A DNA stretch of 37,442 nucleotides, taken from Streptomyces plumbidurans (GTDB taxonomy: Bacteria > Actinomycetota > Actinomycetes > Streptomycetales > Streptomycetaceae). Below the pieces are notes generated by a model. That model saw only the letters and a program-made list of their open reading frames with translations, ran no database searches and was not told the DNA's origin. Positions 8,441 to 16,785 of the stretch are shown piece by piece (within the stretch, counting starts at the first letter, position 1; each line of letters begins with the position of its first letter). Position numbers and translations under genes: made by a program. The DNA lies in NCBI RefSeq assembly GCF_019857225.1, contig NZ_JAFJSY010000092.1, positions 1 through 37,442 on the forward strand, written 5' to 3'.

Positions 8441-9990
8441 AGGCGGAAGGAGAGGTCGGGCTCCAACGTGGCCACGTCCATCTGCGCTTTCTGCAGACGA
8501 CCGGAGTAGTCCCAGTTCATCGACTGCCAGCGGGTGAACTGGTCCAGCACCCACTGCCCCGACTGCCGACTGCCGTTGCCCGACTTGCCGTTGCCGCCGA
8601 AGGGGAGGTGGGCCTCGGCTCCGGAGGTGGTGTTGTTGACGCTGACCATGCCCGCGGAGATGCCGCGGCGGTACGACCAGACCTCGTGCGGATCGGTGGT
8701 GTAGATCGCGGCGGACAGGCCGTAGCCATGGGCGTTGGCCAGCTCCAGCGCCTCGTCGAAGGTGCGGTAGGTGGCCACCGAGACGATGGGGCCGAAGGTC
8801 TCGTTGAGGAAGAGGTCGTCGTCGCGGCGCACCCCGTCGACGATCACCGGGTGGTAGAACAGGCCCGCCTCCGGGTCCCCCACAAATCCCTTGCGGGGGT
8901 TGGCGGTTGTGATACGCCCGATGCCGTCGGAGCCGTACGTGCGGTGGTGGTCCTTGATCCAGCCGAGGAAGGACTCGTAGCGCTGCGCGAAGCGCTCGTC
9001 GAGCATCGGGCCGTAGAGGACGTCCTCGAACGCGTCGCCGACGCGGGCAGCGCGGCTCGCGGCGTCGAAGCGGGCGAGGAAGTCCTCGTGGACCGACTCG
9101 TGCACGATGAGCGTGCCGAGCGAGGTGCAACGTTGCCCCGCGGTGCCGAACCCGGAGAACAACGCCCCCTCGACCGCCAGGTCGAGCTGCGCGCTCGGCG
9201 TGACCACCTGGGGGTTCTTGCCTCCCAACTCCAGGCAGGGGGTCTGGAGATGGCTGCCGCACAGGGCGCCGATCTTTCGGCCGACGACCGTGGAGCCCGT
9301 GAAGCCGACCTTGTCGATCAGTCCGGCGTCGAGGGACGACTCCAGACCGGCGTACGTCTGCTCCCCGTCGGCGAGGACGAGGTTGAGTACGCCGTCGGGC
9401 AGGCCGCCTCCGTGCACGAACAGGTCGTAGAGGGCCTTGGCGCTCGCGGCCGCGTACTCGGCGGGTTTCCACACCACGGTGTTGCCGGTGACGAGCGCCG
9501 GGACCAGGTACCAGGACGGCACCGCCACCGGGAAGTTGCCGGCGGTGATCACCGCGACGGCGCCCATGGGGTTGCGGAAGGTGAAGAGCTGCTTGTCGGG
9601 CATCTCCGACGGCACCGTCTGGCCGTAGAGCCTGCGCCCCTCGCCGAGGAAGAAGTCGCAGGTGTCGATGATCTCCTGGACCTCGCCCAGCGCCTCGGCG
9701 AGCGGCTTGCCGATCTCCTCGGTCACGATGCGGGCGAGCCGCTCCTTGTTCGCCTCGACGAGTCGTCCGATCTTGCCGATCGCCGAGCCACGCACCGGCG
9801 CCGGGACGTCGGCCCAGGCGCGTTGGGCCTCCTTCGCGGCCCTGGCCGCCCCGACGAAGGTCGAGGCGTCGCCGAGCGAGACCTCGGTGACCACGTCGGC
9901 GGTACGACCGGGATTGGGGCGCCGAAGAGTCCCGCCGGGAGCGCCGGCGACCGGATGACCGGCAACGATCGAGGCGACGGAACGGGCCAT
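8437..9990 (-). CDS. Aldehyde dehydrogenase, probable piperideine-6-carboxylate/aminoadipate semialdehyde dehydrogenase
   Basis: This is a 517-residue NAD(P)-dependent aldehyde dehydrogenase with the family landmarks: NPMGAVAVITAGNFPV, WKPAEYA cofactor loop, GFTGSTVVG, the general base Glu in ELGGKN (about residue 254) and the nucleophile Cys in AGQRCTS (about 288). The position between lysine 6-aminotransferase and the E1 gene, on the same strand, suggests that it oxidises 2-aminoadipate semialdehyde (or its cyclic imine) to 2-aminoadipate. The ATG at 9990 was chosen over an upstream GTG because AGGG lies about 7 bases before it and the product begins MARSVASIV. It ends in a GTGA overlap with E1, implying translational coupling. 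Confidence 0.88.
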   Translation of the reverse strand: MARSVASIVAGHPVAGAPGGTLRRPNPGRTADVVTEVSLGDASTFVGAARAAKEAQRAWADVPAPVRGSAIGKIGRLVEANKERLARIVTEEIGKPLAEALGEVQEIIDTCDFFLGEGRRLYGQTVPSEMPDKQLFTFRNPMGAVAVITAGNFPVAVPSWYLVPALVTGNTVVWKPAEYAAASAKALYDLFVHGGGLPDGVLNLVLADGEQTYAGLESSLDAGLIDKVGFTGSTVVGRKIGALCGSHLQTPCLELGGKNPQVVTPSAQLDLAVEGALFSGFGTAGQRCTSLGTLIVHESVHEDFLARFDAASRAARVGDAFEDVLYGPMLDERFAQRYESFLGWIKDHHRTYGSDGIGRITTANPRKGFVGDPEAGLFYHPVIVDGVRRDDDLFLNETFGPIVSVATYRTFDEALELANAHGYGLSAAIYTTDPHEVWSYRRGISAGMVSVNNTTSGAEAHLPFGGNGKSGNGSRQSGQWVLDQFTRWQSMNWDYSGRLQKAQMDVATLEPDLSFRL

Positions 9991-10039
9991 GTCTTTGCCC
10001 TGCCTTTCGGTGGGGTGCACGTGGAGTGGGTCGTACGAG

Positions 10040-10089
10040 TCAGCTCAGGCCGGCCAGGACACGATCAGCTCAGGCCGGCCAGGACTCGG
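10040..10089. repeat. 25-base tandem duplication of the lat 3' end
   Basis: Units 10040-10064 and 10065-10089 are identical over the first 21 bases. The right unit holds the last codons and TGA stop of lat; the left copy repeats the same VLAGLS-stop coding sense just beyond the gene. Confidence 0.8.
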
Positions 10090-11405
10090 TCGAGGGCCCG
10101 CAGGGCGAACGTGAGCTCGTCGCGGGTGATGGACAGGGCGGGGCGGAAGCGCACCGTTCGCTCGCCGCACGGCAAGGCGATCACCTGCTCCTCGGTTCGC
10201 AGCCGGCGTACCACGTCGTCGCGCACGCCGCCGTCGGACAGATCGATGGCGCACATCAGCCCGCGGCCTCGTGCGTTGGCCGCCACCGGTGTGTGCCGGG
10301 CTTCGAGAGCATGCAGCTCGTTCAGGAACCACGCTCCCACGTCGGCGGCGTTGGCCACCAGATCGTCCTTCTCGATGATCTCCATGATGCGGCGGGAGCG
10401 GACCATGTCGACCAGTCCGCCGCCCCAGGTGGAGTTGATCCGGCCGGAGACCTGCAGGACGTTGTCGGGCACCAGGTCGACCCGGCGCCCGGCCATGATG
10501 CCGCCGAGCTGGACCTTCTTGGCGAAGGCGACGATATCCGGCTCGAGGCCGAGTTGCTGGTAGGCCCAGGTGGTGCCCGTCATGCCCACGCCGGTCTGCA
10601 CCTCGTCGAGCACGAACAGGGCGTCGTACTCGTGGCAGAGCGCCTGCATCGCCTGCAGGAACTCCGGGCGCATGTGGTTGTCGCCGCCCTCGCCCTGGAT
10701 CGGCTCGGCGATGAAGCAGGCGATGTCGTGCGGGTTGTCCTCGAAGGCGCGGCGCGCCTGCGCGAGGGACTGGCGCTCGGCCTCCTCGATCTCGGCGAGG
10801 TGGGCTTCGAGGGGGAAGCGGACGGCGGGTACGTCGATGCGCGGCCAGTCGAACCGGGGGAAGCGGGCCGTCTTGTTGGGTTCGGTGTTGGTCAGGGAGA
10901 GGGTGTAGCCGCTGCGGCCGTGGAAGGCCTTGCGCAGGTGGAGGACCTTGGTGCCGAGCTCGGGGGAGCGGCCCGCGGCCTCGTTGCGGCGGCTCTTCCA
11001 GTCGAACGCCACCTTGAGCGCGTTCTCCACGGCGAGCGCTCCGCCCTCGACGAAGAACATCCGCGGCAGGTCCGGGTCGCCCAGCACCCGGGCGAACGTC
11101 TCGACGAACTCGGCGTAGTGCGTGGTGTAGACGTCGGGGTTGGCGGGCTTGTTCGCCGCGATCCGCGCCAGAAGGGTCATGAACTCCGGGTCGTCCACGA
11201 TGCCCGGCGCGTTGAGTCCCAGGGGGGCGGAGGCGAAGAACGAGTAGAGGTCGAGGAACTTCTCACCGGTGCGCGCGTCGACGATCCATGATCCCTGGCT
11301 GTCGAGCGGGTCGAGCACGAGCTTGAAACCGTCGGTCAGCACATGCCGCCCGAGCCTTTCGTGCACCTCGTCGGGGCGGATCGTCGACGTCGCTGCAACC
11401 GTCAT
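10065..11405 (-). CDS. lat: L-lysine 6-aminotransferase
   Basis: This 446-residue fold-type I, class III aminotransferase closely follows the lysine 6-aminotransferase pattern, including LDPLDSQGSWIVDARTG, LYSFFASAPLGLN, FFVEGGALAVENALKVAFDW, FIAEPIQGEGGDNHM, LDEVQTGVGMTGT and the pyridoxal-lysine motif VAFAKKVQLGG (Lys about 297). It converts lysine and 2-oxoglutarate to 2-aminoadipate 6-semialdehyde, which cyclises to piperideine-6-carboxylate. In cephamycin producers the same enzyme feeds 2-aminoadipate to the ACV synthetase, but no beta-lactam synthesis genes are present here. It is the first gene of a three-gene operon with the dehydrogenase and E1 genes. I looked for the Lrp-type regulator often found beside lat and did not find one. 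Confidence 0.93.
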   Translation of the reverse strand: MTVAATSTIRPDEVHERLGRHVLTDGFKLVLDPLDSQGSWIVDARTGEKFLDLYSFFASAPLGLNAPGIVDDPEFMTLLARIAANKPANPDVYTTHYAEFVETFARVLGDPDLPRMFFVEGGALAVENALKVAFDWKSRRNEAAGRSPELGTKVLHLRKAFHGRSGYTLSLTNTEPNKTARFPRFDWPRIDVPAVRFPLEAHLAEIEEAERQSLAQARRAFEDNPHDIACFIAEPIQGEGGDNHMRPEFLQAMQALCHEYDALFVLDEVQTGVGMTGTTWAYQQLGLEPDIVAFAKKVQLGGIMAGRRVDLVPDNVLQVSGRINSTWGGGLVDMVRSRRIMEIIEKDDLVANAADVGAWFLNELHALEARHTPVAANARGRGLMCAIDLSDGGVRDDVVRRLRTEEQVIALPCGERTVRFRPALSITRDELTFALRALDRVLAGLS

Positions 11406-11478
11406 GGAGGCACCTACTCTCGATAGCCGTCTACCGAAGACCGAAGAAACTTCGTTGAACGCGAGATTCAGCGACAAT

Positions 11479-11508
11479 ATTTTAGATATGGGGCGAGTGG
11501 GGCCGCAA
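11479..11508 (-). promoter_or_regulatory. Candidate lat operon promoter
   Basis: Read on the minus strand, TTGCGG (11503-11508) and TAAAAT (11479-11484) are separated by 18 bases. This would give a leader of about 65 bases before the lat ATG. The box lies in the only AT-rich patch of the 365-base gap 11406-11770 and could overlap a regulator site. The rest of that gap (11509-11770) shows no gene or convincing signal to me. Confidence 0.5.
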
Positions 11509-11770
11509 GGTTTCGTGCAGTCGCTGGGCGGCGCGTCGATGATTCTCCGCCGCAGGCGGTCGTCTGCGTCGGTGGTCCGCGTGTCCGCTCGCTCATCGCT
11601 GGGGCTCCCCTGGCGCCCGTCGGAAACGGCTGTGGCGGCGCACCGGGCCGGACGGGCGCCCGGGCCGGCCGGCAAGGTTCTGCGGTCGGCACGGTGCGCC
11701 GCGCTTACGGGGGCAGAGACCGTGGGTCCGTCGTCGGATGCGGGGGCGTACCTCTCGCGCCACCGACCCC

Positions 11771-12571
11771 CTATGCCGACCTCCGTACCTGCCCCGCGTC
11801 GCCCGCCTGATGCAGCGACCGGTCCGCGGTCAGGATCGCGCGCTGCAAAGCCTGAACCGACGGAGACGGTTCGAGGCCGAGTTCATTGACCAGCTGGTGG
11901 CGCAGGTTGCGGTAGACCTGCAGTGCTTGGACGCGGCGGCCGACGCGGTACAGGGCGAGCATCAGGTGGGCGTGGAGTTGTTCGTCGGTGCGGTCGGCGG
12001 AGGCCTGGGCGACGAGTTCGCCGAGGAGTTCGTAGTGCCGACCGAGACGGAGTTCCGCGGCCACGCAGCGTTCGTAGGCGGACTTGCGGCACTCCTCCAT
12101 TTCGGCCCGGCGGCGCTGAAGCAGCGGTCCGGCTTCGATGTTGGACAGTGCGGTGCCCTTCCAAAGGGCTAGTGCGCGGCGGAACTGTGCCGAGGCGGCC
12201 GCGTCGGCACCGGACGACGCAGCGCGATGCCCGCGTTCGACCAGTCGCTCGAACTCCTCCTGATCGCTGCTCCAGTTGCGCGGCGTCAGTACATAGCCAC
12301 CGGGCCTGGTGGCGACGACCGACTTGGGATCCATATCGGGCGCGGCGACGGCAACTGCCTCGCGGAGCTTGCTGATGTAGGTGTGGATGGCGGCGTTGGC
12401 CGTGCGTGGTGCCCGGCGTGACCACAGTTCGCGGATGCAGTCGTCCAGGCCGACCGTGCGTCCCCTTTCGATGGCCAGCAGAGCGAGTAACTTGGCGGGT
12501 TTCGCCGCGGTGGGCGTGATCGGGCTGCCCGATATCCGGACATCGAAGGGTCCGAGTATGGATATGTCCAC
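11771..12571 (-). CDS. SARP-family transcriptional activator
   Basis: The 266-residue protein has the two SARP domains: an OmpR-like winged helix (about 1-95: MDISILGPFDVRISG, KLLALLAIERGRTV, LWSRRAPRTANAAIHTYISKLR) and a bacterial transcriptional activation domain (about 100-250: AALSAFRRAL-like helices ending QVYRNLRHQLVNELGLEPSPSVQAL). There is no ATPase domain, so it is the small pathway-specific type, like ActII-ORF4. Such proteins activate biosynthetic operons by binding direct repeats upstream. The GTG start at 12571 follows a GGGGGA site. Codon 28 is TTA (12488-12490), predicting dependence on the bldA tRNA. It is transcribed divergently from the first biosynthetic operon, which it probably activates. 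Confidence 0.93.
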   Translation of the reverse strand: MDISILGPFDVRISGSPITPTAAKPAKLLALLAIERGRTVGLDDCIRELWSRRAPRTANAAIHTYISKLREAVAVAAPDMDPKSVVATRPGGYVLTPRNWSSDQEEFERLVERGHRAASSGADAAASAQFRRALALWKGTALSNIEAGPLLQRRRAEMEECRKSAYERCVAAELRLGRHYELLGELVAQASADRTDEQLHAHLMLALYRVGRRVQALQVYRNLRHQLVNELGLEPSPSVQALQRAILTADRSLHQAGDAGQVRRSA

Positions 12572-12588
12572 TATTCCCCCGTCGATTT

Positions 12589-12605
12589 AGTGGTTACTTA
12601 CCACT
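12589..12605 (-). promoter_or_regulatory. Inverted repeat at the SARP start point (candidate operator)
   Basis: AGTGGT (12589-12594) and ACCACT (12600-12605) form perfect 6-base arms around a 5-base AT-rich spacer in an otherwise GC-rich region. The repeat covers the predicted transcription start of the SARP gene, an ideal place for a repressor such as the TetR protein encoded at 20.5-21.1 kb. Confidence 0.5.
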
Positions 12606-12611
12606 TAGTAG

Positions 12612-12641
12612 AGCTTAGAAATCCGGTTCGGCGGATGTCAA
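12612..12641 (-). promoter_or_regulatory. Candidate SARP gene promoter
   Basis: On the minus strand a perfect TTGACA (12636-12641) is followed after 18 bases by TAAGCT (12612-12617). The predicted start is near 12605, giving a leader of about 34 bases before the GTG. This matches a housekeeping (HrdB-type) promoter. Confidence 0.6.
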
Positions 12642-12880
12642 CGGCTGCTGGTGGAGGCCCGGTCGGGCCCGGGCGGCCACCTCTCTCGCATTACGCCTGA
12701 CCAGGCTTTCCCGAGCCTTGACTCCTGCCCGCGGGTCGGTGTGACGTGCGGCACCCGCGAGCCATCAGGCGTAGTTCCAAATCGGACTCTTGTCGTCCGC
12801 AAGAGGTTCCAAAGCCGTCCTTAAGCGCCGCTCCACTGTCACGCTACGCAGCTCCCGCCGAGGCGACCGGTTTTCGTAGT

Positions 12881-12897
12881 TTCGACACTGTTCGACG
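12881..12897 (+). promoter_or_regulatory. Candidate SARP-binding direct repeat
   Basis: TTCGACA (12881-12887) and TTCGACG (12891-12897) are heptamers in direct repeat at a 10-base period, with a weaker TTCG at 12873. SARPs bind short direct repeats on one face of the helix (usually 11-base period). The site is 110 bases before the hydrolase start, within the 400-base divergent gap 12606-13006. No gene is seen in this gap. Confidence 0.3.
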
Positions 12898-13006
12898 CGG
12901 CCGACGTGGCCGATCCCGCCGATGCGGCCGACGCCTTTCTCGACCCGGACGCGCCCCATCCCGCCGGGACGCCCTGTCCGGGCCCTCGCTCTAGGAGTGA
13001 TGAATC

Positions 13007-13873
13007 TTGCTGGCAGACAACGCCCCACCGGACGGTGAGGCTTGGCAGTTGCTCACCGAGCACACGGTGGGCGGCGAGCTGCTGCGCGTGCTGGAGCGGT
13101 CGGCCGCTTCTCCCGGCGCGGCGCGTCTCGTGCTGGTCCATGGCTTCGACGAGAACCCCGGCAGCTGGACGCCCCTGGCCCGCTGCCTGCCCCGGCAACT
13201 GCATCTGTACGCACTCCAGTTGCCCTGGTGTTCCGGCTCCTCGCACCGCTGGGCCGACGAGGGCGGATCGGCGCTGTGGCTGAAGCGTGCCCTCGCCCTG
13301 TTGCCGGACTCCCCGGACCTGATCGTCGCCCACTCCTTCGGCGCCACCGCCCTGCTCGACCTGCTCGCGCGCCGCACAACAGGCGCCCCGACACCGGCCG
13401 TTCTGGTGGCTCCCGTCTACCGGCCGCATGACCGGCCCCTGGACCCGGAGTTCTTCGCCGAGGCCGTACGTCGCTTCCGCACGGTGCTCGACGAAGGACT
13501 GCGCAGCCGGATGGGACCGCGCGCCGCCACCGTGCCCGCAGACATCTTCGAGGCCATGACCGGCAAGGTCAGGGAGCGCGTGGAACCGCACGGATTCCTG
13601 CAGTTCTACGCCACACTCGCACGCGCCGCCGAGCTCCCGCTGCACCGGATCACTTCGCCCGTACGCCTGGTCAGCGGTCCCCACGACCCGTCGGCGCCAC
13701 CGGACGCGGTCGCCGAACTCCTGCGGCGCATCCCCGTCGCCGAGGCCCGGCAGGACCCGTCCTTCGGCCACTTCTGCCAGGTCCAGGCGCCGGACGCGGT
13801 GGCGGCGCACATCGTCGAATTCCTCGGCCGGCTCGGTCTGTTCGAGCCCGATACGGAGGCAGTCAGCGCATGA
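13007..13873 (+). CDS. Alpha/beta hydrolase (thioesterase-like)
   Basis: The 288-residue protein has an alpha/beta-hydrolase layout: LVLVHGFDENPGSW (oxyanion region), nucleophile elbow VAHSFGATALL (Ser about 110), an acid in SGPHDPSAPPD and a His in SFGHFCQ. The elbow lacks the first Gly of GxSxG, having A-H-S-F-G. It could release or edit ACP-bound chains, or hydrolyse a late intermediate. The TTG start at 13007 is preceded by AGGAG with 9 bases spacing; an out-of-frame ATG at 13000 would be too close to that site. It is the first gene of a tightly coupled operon: its stop overlaps the next start (ATGA). Confidence 0.82.
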   Translation: MLADNAPPDGEAWQLLTEHTVGGELLRVLERSAASPGAARLVLVHGFDENPGSWTPLARCLPRQLHLYALQLPWCSGSSHRWADEGGSALWLKRALALLPDSPDLIVAHSFGATALLDLLARRTTGAPTPAVLVAPVYRPHDRPLDPEFFAEAVRRFRTVLDEGLRSRMGPRAATVPADIFEAMTGKVRERVEPHGFLQFYATLARAAELPLHRITSPVRLVSGPHDPSAPPDAVAELLRRIPVAEARQDPSFGHFCQVQAPDAVAAHIVEFLGRLGLFEPDTEAVSA

Positions 13874-15150
13874 CCCAGCAAAAACGTTCCTACGACGTCG
13901 TCATCAGCGGAGCCAGCATCGCAGGCAGCACTGCCGCCATGCTGCTGGCCCGGCGCGGAGCCCGGGTCGCCCTGCTGGAGCGCCGCTCCGACCCGGCCGC
14001 GCACAAGGTCCTGTGCACCCACTACCTCCAGCCGTGCGCCTACCCGGTGCTCGACGAGCTGGGCCTGATCGAGGACCTGGAGAACGCGGGCGCCGTGCGC
14101 AACGAGGCACGCTGGTACACCCGTTGGGGCTGGATCGAGCCCAGGGCAGCTCCCGGCGGCCCTGCACTTCCGTACGCCTACAATGTGCGGCGCAGCACCC
14201 TGGATCCGCTGATGCGCCGCCGCGCGGCCGAGACACCCGGTGTCGATCTGCTGCTCGGCCACACCGTGACCGGGCTGGTCAAGGAGCACGGCCGCACCGT
14301 GGGCGTACGCCTCACCAACCGCGAGGCGGGCGAGAGCGAGATCCGCGCCCGGCTCGTCGTCGGCGCCGATGGCAAGGACTCCGCCGTAGCCCGCTTTGCC
14401 GACGTGCCCGGCCGCAGCTTCACCAACGGCCGCTTCAGCTACTTCGCGCACTTCCGTAACCTGCCGCTCACGGACGGCATCACCCACTCCTGGTTCCTGG
14501 AGCCGGACATGGCCTACGCCATGCCGAACGACGACGGCGTCACCGTGGTTGCCGTGATCCCGGACAAGAAGCGCCTGCCGGCGTTCCGGGAGGACTTGGA
14601 GGGCGCCTTTTTGCAGTTCGTCCGCGATCTGCCCGAGGCCCCACCGATCGACCTTGCACAGCGGATCACCAAGGTCACCGGAACGGTCAACTACCCGCTG
14701 CACAGCAGGCGTCCGACCGCGCCCGGCGTCGCCCTCATCGGGGACGCGGCCCTGTGCGGCGACCCGCTGTGGGGCGTCGGCTGCGGCTGGGCGCTGGAGT
14801 CGGCGCAGTGGCTCGCCGAGTCGACGGGCGACGCGGTGACCGGACGGGGAGACCTCTCCGCCGCACTCACCGCCTACCGGCGGCGGCACCGCAAGGCCCT
14901 GGGCGGGCACCAGCACCTGGCGGCCGACTACGCCAAGAGCCGCCCGTTCAACCCCTTTGAGCGGCTGATGTTCTCGGCCGCAGCGCGCGACGAGGCGATG
15001 GCCCGGCACATGCACATGTTCGCCTCCCGCCTCATCGGCCCGCTGCGCTTCCTCAGCCCGGTGGCCCTGGCCAAGGCGTCGGTCGTCAACCTCCGCCACC
15101 GCGGCGTGCCCTCGCGGCCGGCGGTCGCCGACGTCGGCCGGATGCACTGA
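13870..15150 (+). CDS. FAD-dependent oxidoreductase (PHBH/geranylgeranyl reductase type)
   Basis: The 426-residue flavoprotein starts with a Rossmann motif VVISGASIAGSTAAMLLARRGA and the following acidic strand end ALLERR. A DG motif (VVGADGKDSAVARFA) lies near residue 165, and the second FAD motif is ALIGDAALCGDPLWGVGCGWALE near 290. This is the group that includes aromatic hydroxylases, halogenases and geranylgeranyl reductases. No halogenase WxWxIP motif is seen. In this cluster it could hydroxylate, reduce or desaturate the carrier-bound or released chain. It is co-translated with the hydrolase; the ACP gene follows after 143 bases. Confidence 0.85.
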   Translation: MTQQKRSYDVVISGASIAGSTAAMLLARRGARVALLERRSDPAAHKVLCTHYLQPCAYPVLDELGLIEDLENAGAVRNEARWYTRWGWIEPRAAPGGPALPYAYNVRRSTLDPLMRRRAAETPGVDLLLGHTVTGLVKEHGRTVGVRLTNREAGESEIRARLVVGADGKDSAVARFADVPGRSFTNGRFSYFAHFRNLPLTDGITHSWFLEPDMAYAMPNDDGVTVVAVIPDKKRLPAFREDLEGAFLQFVRDLPEAPPIDLAQRITKVTGTVNYPLHSRRPTAPGVALIGDAALCGDPLWGVGCGWALESAQWLAESTGDAVTGRGDLSAALTAYRRRHRKALGGHQHLAADYAKSRPFNPFERLMFSAAARDEAMARHMHMFASRLIGPLRFLSPVALAKASVVNLRHRGVPSRPAVADVGRMH

Positions 15151-15293
15151 CGGCCGTCGCCCGCCGGGCGCGCACCTCGTGGACCGCCCGGCACACACGC
15201 TGCCAACGACGTCAGCCGCCACGCGCGGGCCGACCTCCCGCGATCTTCTGTCTCCGCCTCCATCCAACGCCCTTGTCACGAAAGGCAGTCGTC

Positions 15294-15569
15294 ATGCCCC
15301 GCACCGCTTCCGCCCTCACCACCGAGCAGGACGAAATCCTTCGCGCGATCGTCATTGACGTCCTGGAACTGGAGCCCGAGGAGCTCACCGACACCAGCAG
15401 CTTCGTCGATGACCACGACGCCGACTCACTGCTCGCCATCGAGATCCTCGCCCGGATCGAGAAGGACCTCGGCGTCGCCATCCCGCAGGACGACCTGACA
15501 CAGATGACCAACCTCGACGGGGTGCGCTCCGTCGTGTCCCGCTGCCTGAAGGAGGCGGCCGATGTCTGA
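15294..15569 (+). CDS. Acyl carrier protein
   Basis: The 91-residue acidic protein has the carrier motif DDHDADSLLAIEIL, with the Ser that accepts phosphopantetheine at about residue 44, and the usual four-helix pattern (DEILRAIVIDVLELEPEEL, then LARIEKDLGVAIP). It is the only ACP seen in the cluster and so probably serves all its ketosynthases. The ATG at 15294 is preceded by AAAGG. Its last 8 bases overlap the start of the ketosynthase gene, the arrangement expected for an ACP working with the following KS and CLF. Confidence 0.93.
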   Translation: MPRTASALTTEQDEILRAIVIDVLELEPEELTDTSSFVDDHDADSLLAIEILARIEKDLGVAIPQDDLTQMTNLDGVRSVVSRCLKEAADV

Positions 15570-16785
15570 GCGCGGCCCCCGCCGGGTGGTCGTCACCGGA
15601 CTCGGCGCGGTGAGCAGCGCGGGCATGGGCGCGGACGAGTTCACCGCATCCATCCGGGCCGGACGACGTACCACCTCTCCCGTACGGTCCTTCGACACCA
15701 CCGGGTTCCCGCACGTCCACGCCGGTGAGGTGCACGACTTCGAGCCCCGCCGGTGGCTGCGCGGCATCGACCCAGGGCAGTGGGGCCGCAGCAGCCAGTT
15801 CGCGGCCTCGGCCGCCCGGCTCGCCGTCGAGGACGCAGGACTTGCCGCCGACGACCTGGCCCGCACCCGGGCCGGCTCGGTCATGGGCACCACCAGCGGC
15901 GAGTCCGCGGTGATCGAGGAACTCGTCGGCGCCTGGGCGGCCGACGGCCTCAAGGCCCTGCCGCCGGACCTTGTCGGCTCGGCGCCGGCAGGCCGGATCG
16001 CCGCCGCCGTCAACAGCGAACTGGGACTGCCGGGCGAGGCGTTGACCCTGGCCACGGCGTGCTCGGCGAGCAATTACGCGTTGGGCTACGCCTTTGACAT
16101 GGTGGCCTGCGGCGACGCCGACTACATGCTCGCGGGCGGCGCCGACTCCCTCAACCGCTGGGCCCACGCCGGTTTCTACCGGCTCGGCGCTCTCGCGGAG
16201 GAGATCTGCCGCCCCTTCGACACCGACCGCAGCGGCATCCTCACCGCCGAGGGCGGGGTCGCTCTGCTCCTCGAACCGTATGAACGGGCCGTCGCACGCG
16301 GCGCCCGCATCTACGCCGAGGTGCTGGGCTACAGCGTCAACTGCGACGCCGAGCACATGGTGCACCCAGATCCGACAAGCATCGCCGCCTGCATCCGCGC
16401 GGCACACCGCAGCGCCGGGGTCGAGCCGGAACAGATCGACTACATCTGCGCCCACGGCACCGGCACCCGTACCAACGACGCCACCGAAGTCGCCGCCGTC
16501 CGTGAGGTGTTCGGCGAGCGCATCCCACCGATCAGCTCCATCAAGTCCATGATCGGCCACACCATGGGCGCGGCCAGCGGTTTCGGCGCGCTGATCTGCT
16601 GCCGGGCGCTGCACGACGGCTTCCTGCCGCCCACGGCGGGTGTGCGACGCACGGACCCCGACCTCGGCCCGGGTGTCGACCCGGTACCCGGCCAGGCGCG
16701 CCTTGCGCAGCCGAGCATCGTGGAGAACCACGGCTTCGCCTTCGGCGGCAACAACGCCATCACCATCCTCGGGAGGGTCACATGA
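15562..16785 (+). CDS. Beta-ketoacyl-ACP synthase II (FabF/KS-alpha type)
   Basis: The 407-residue thiolase-fold enzyme has a complete catalytic set: nucleophile Cys167 in LATACSASN, His298 in CAHGTGTRTND, Lys328 in SIKSM and His333 in IGHTMGAASG. The C-terminus has the GFAFGGNNA loop. It should extend ACP-bound chains by decarboxylative condensation with malonyl-ACP. The start overlaps the ACP gene and its stop overlaps the CLF-like gene (ATGA), so it is probably the KS-alpha of a KS/CLF heterodimer. Confidence 0.93.
   Translation: MSERGPRRVVVTGLGAVSSAGMGADEFTASIRAGRRTTSPVRSFDTTGFPHVHAGEVHDFEPRRWLRGIDPGQWGRSSQFAASAARLAVEDAGLAADDLARTRAGSVMGTTSGESAVIEELVGAWAADGLKALPPDLVGSAPAGRIAAAVNSELGLPGEALTLATACSASNYALGYAFDMVACGDADYMLAGGADSLNRWAHAGFYRLGALAEEICRPFDTDRSGILTAEGGVALLLEPYERAVARGARIYAEVLGYSVNCDAEHMVHPDPTSIAACIRAAHRSAGVEPEQIDYICAHGTGTRTNDATEVAAVREVFGERIPPISSIKSMIGHTMGAASGFGALICCRALHDGFLPPTAGVRRTDPDLGPGVDPVPGQARLAQPSIVENHGFAFGGNNAITILGRVT

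Noticed and set aside
8440..9472. Extension of the E1 frame upstream to 9472
   Set aside because: The extra residues are antisense-like/out-of-frame readings of the dehydrogenase gene. The GTG at 8440 overlapping the dehydrogenase stop gives a normal N-terminus.
6158..10563. Long plus-strand open frames (783 and 744 codons) across the lysine operon
   Set aside because: They are complements of E1, dehydrogenase and lat codons; the minus-strand genes carry complete catalytic motifs.
6185..11405. Part of a cephamycin-type beta-lactam cluster
   Set aside because: lat and a semialdehyde dehydrogenase are shared with that pathway, but no ACV synthetase, isopenicillin N synthase or expandase gene is present.
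11509..11770. Lrp/AsnC regulator gene beside lat
   Set aside because: Such a gene is expected by comparison with other actinobacteria, but no frame in this gap shows the helix-turn-helix or ligand-binding pattern.
13000..13038. 13-codon frame starting at the ATG at 13000, before the hydrolase gene
   Set aside because: The ribosome-binding site is only 2 bases from this ATG and fits the TTG at 13007 better; the frame has no other support.
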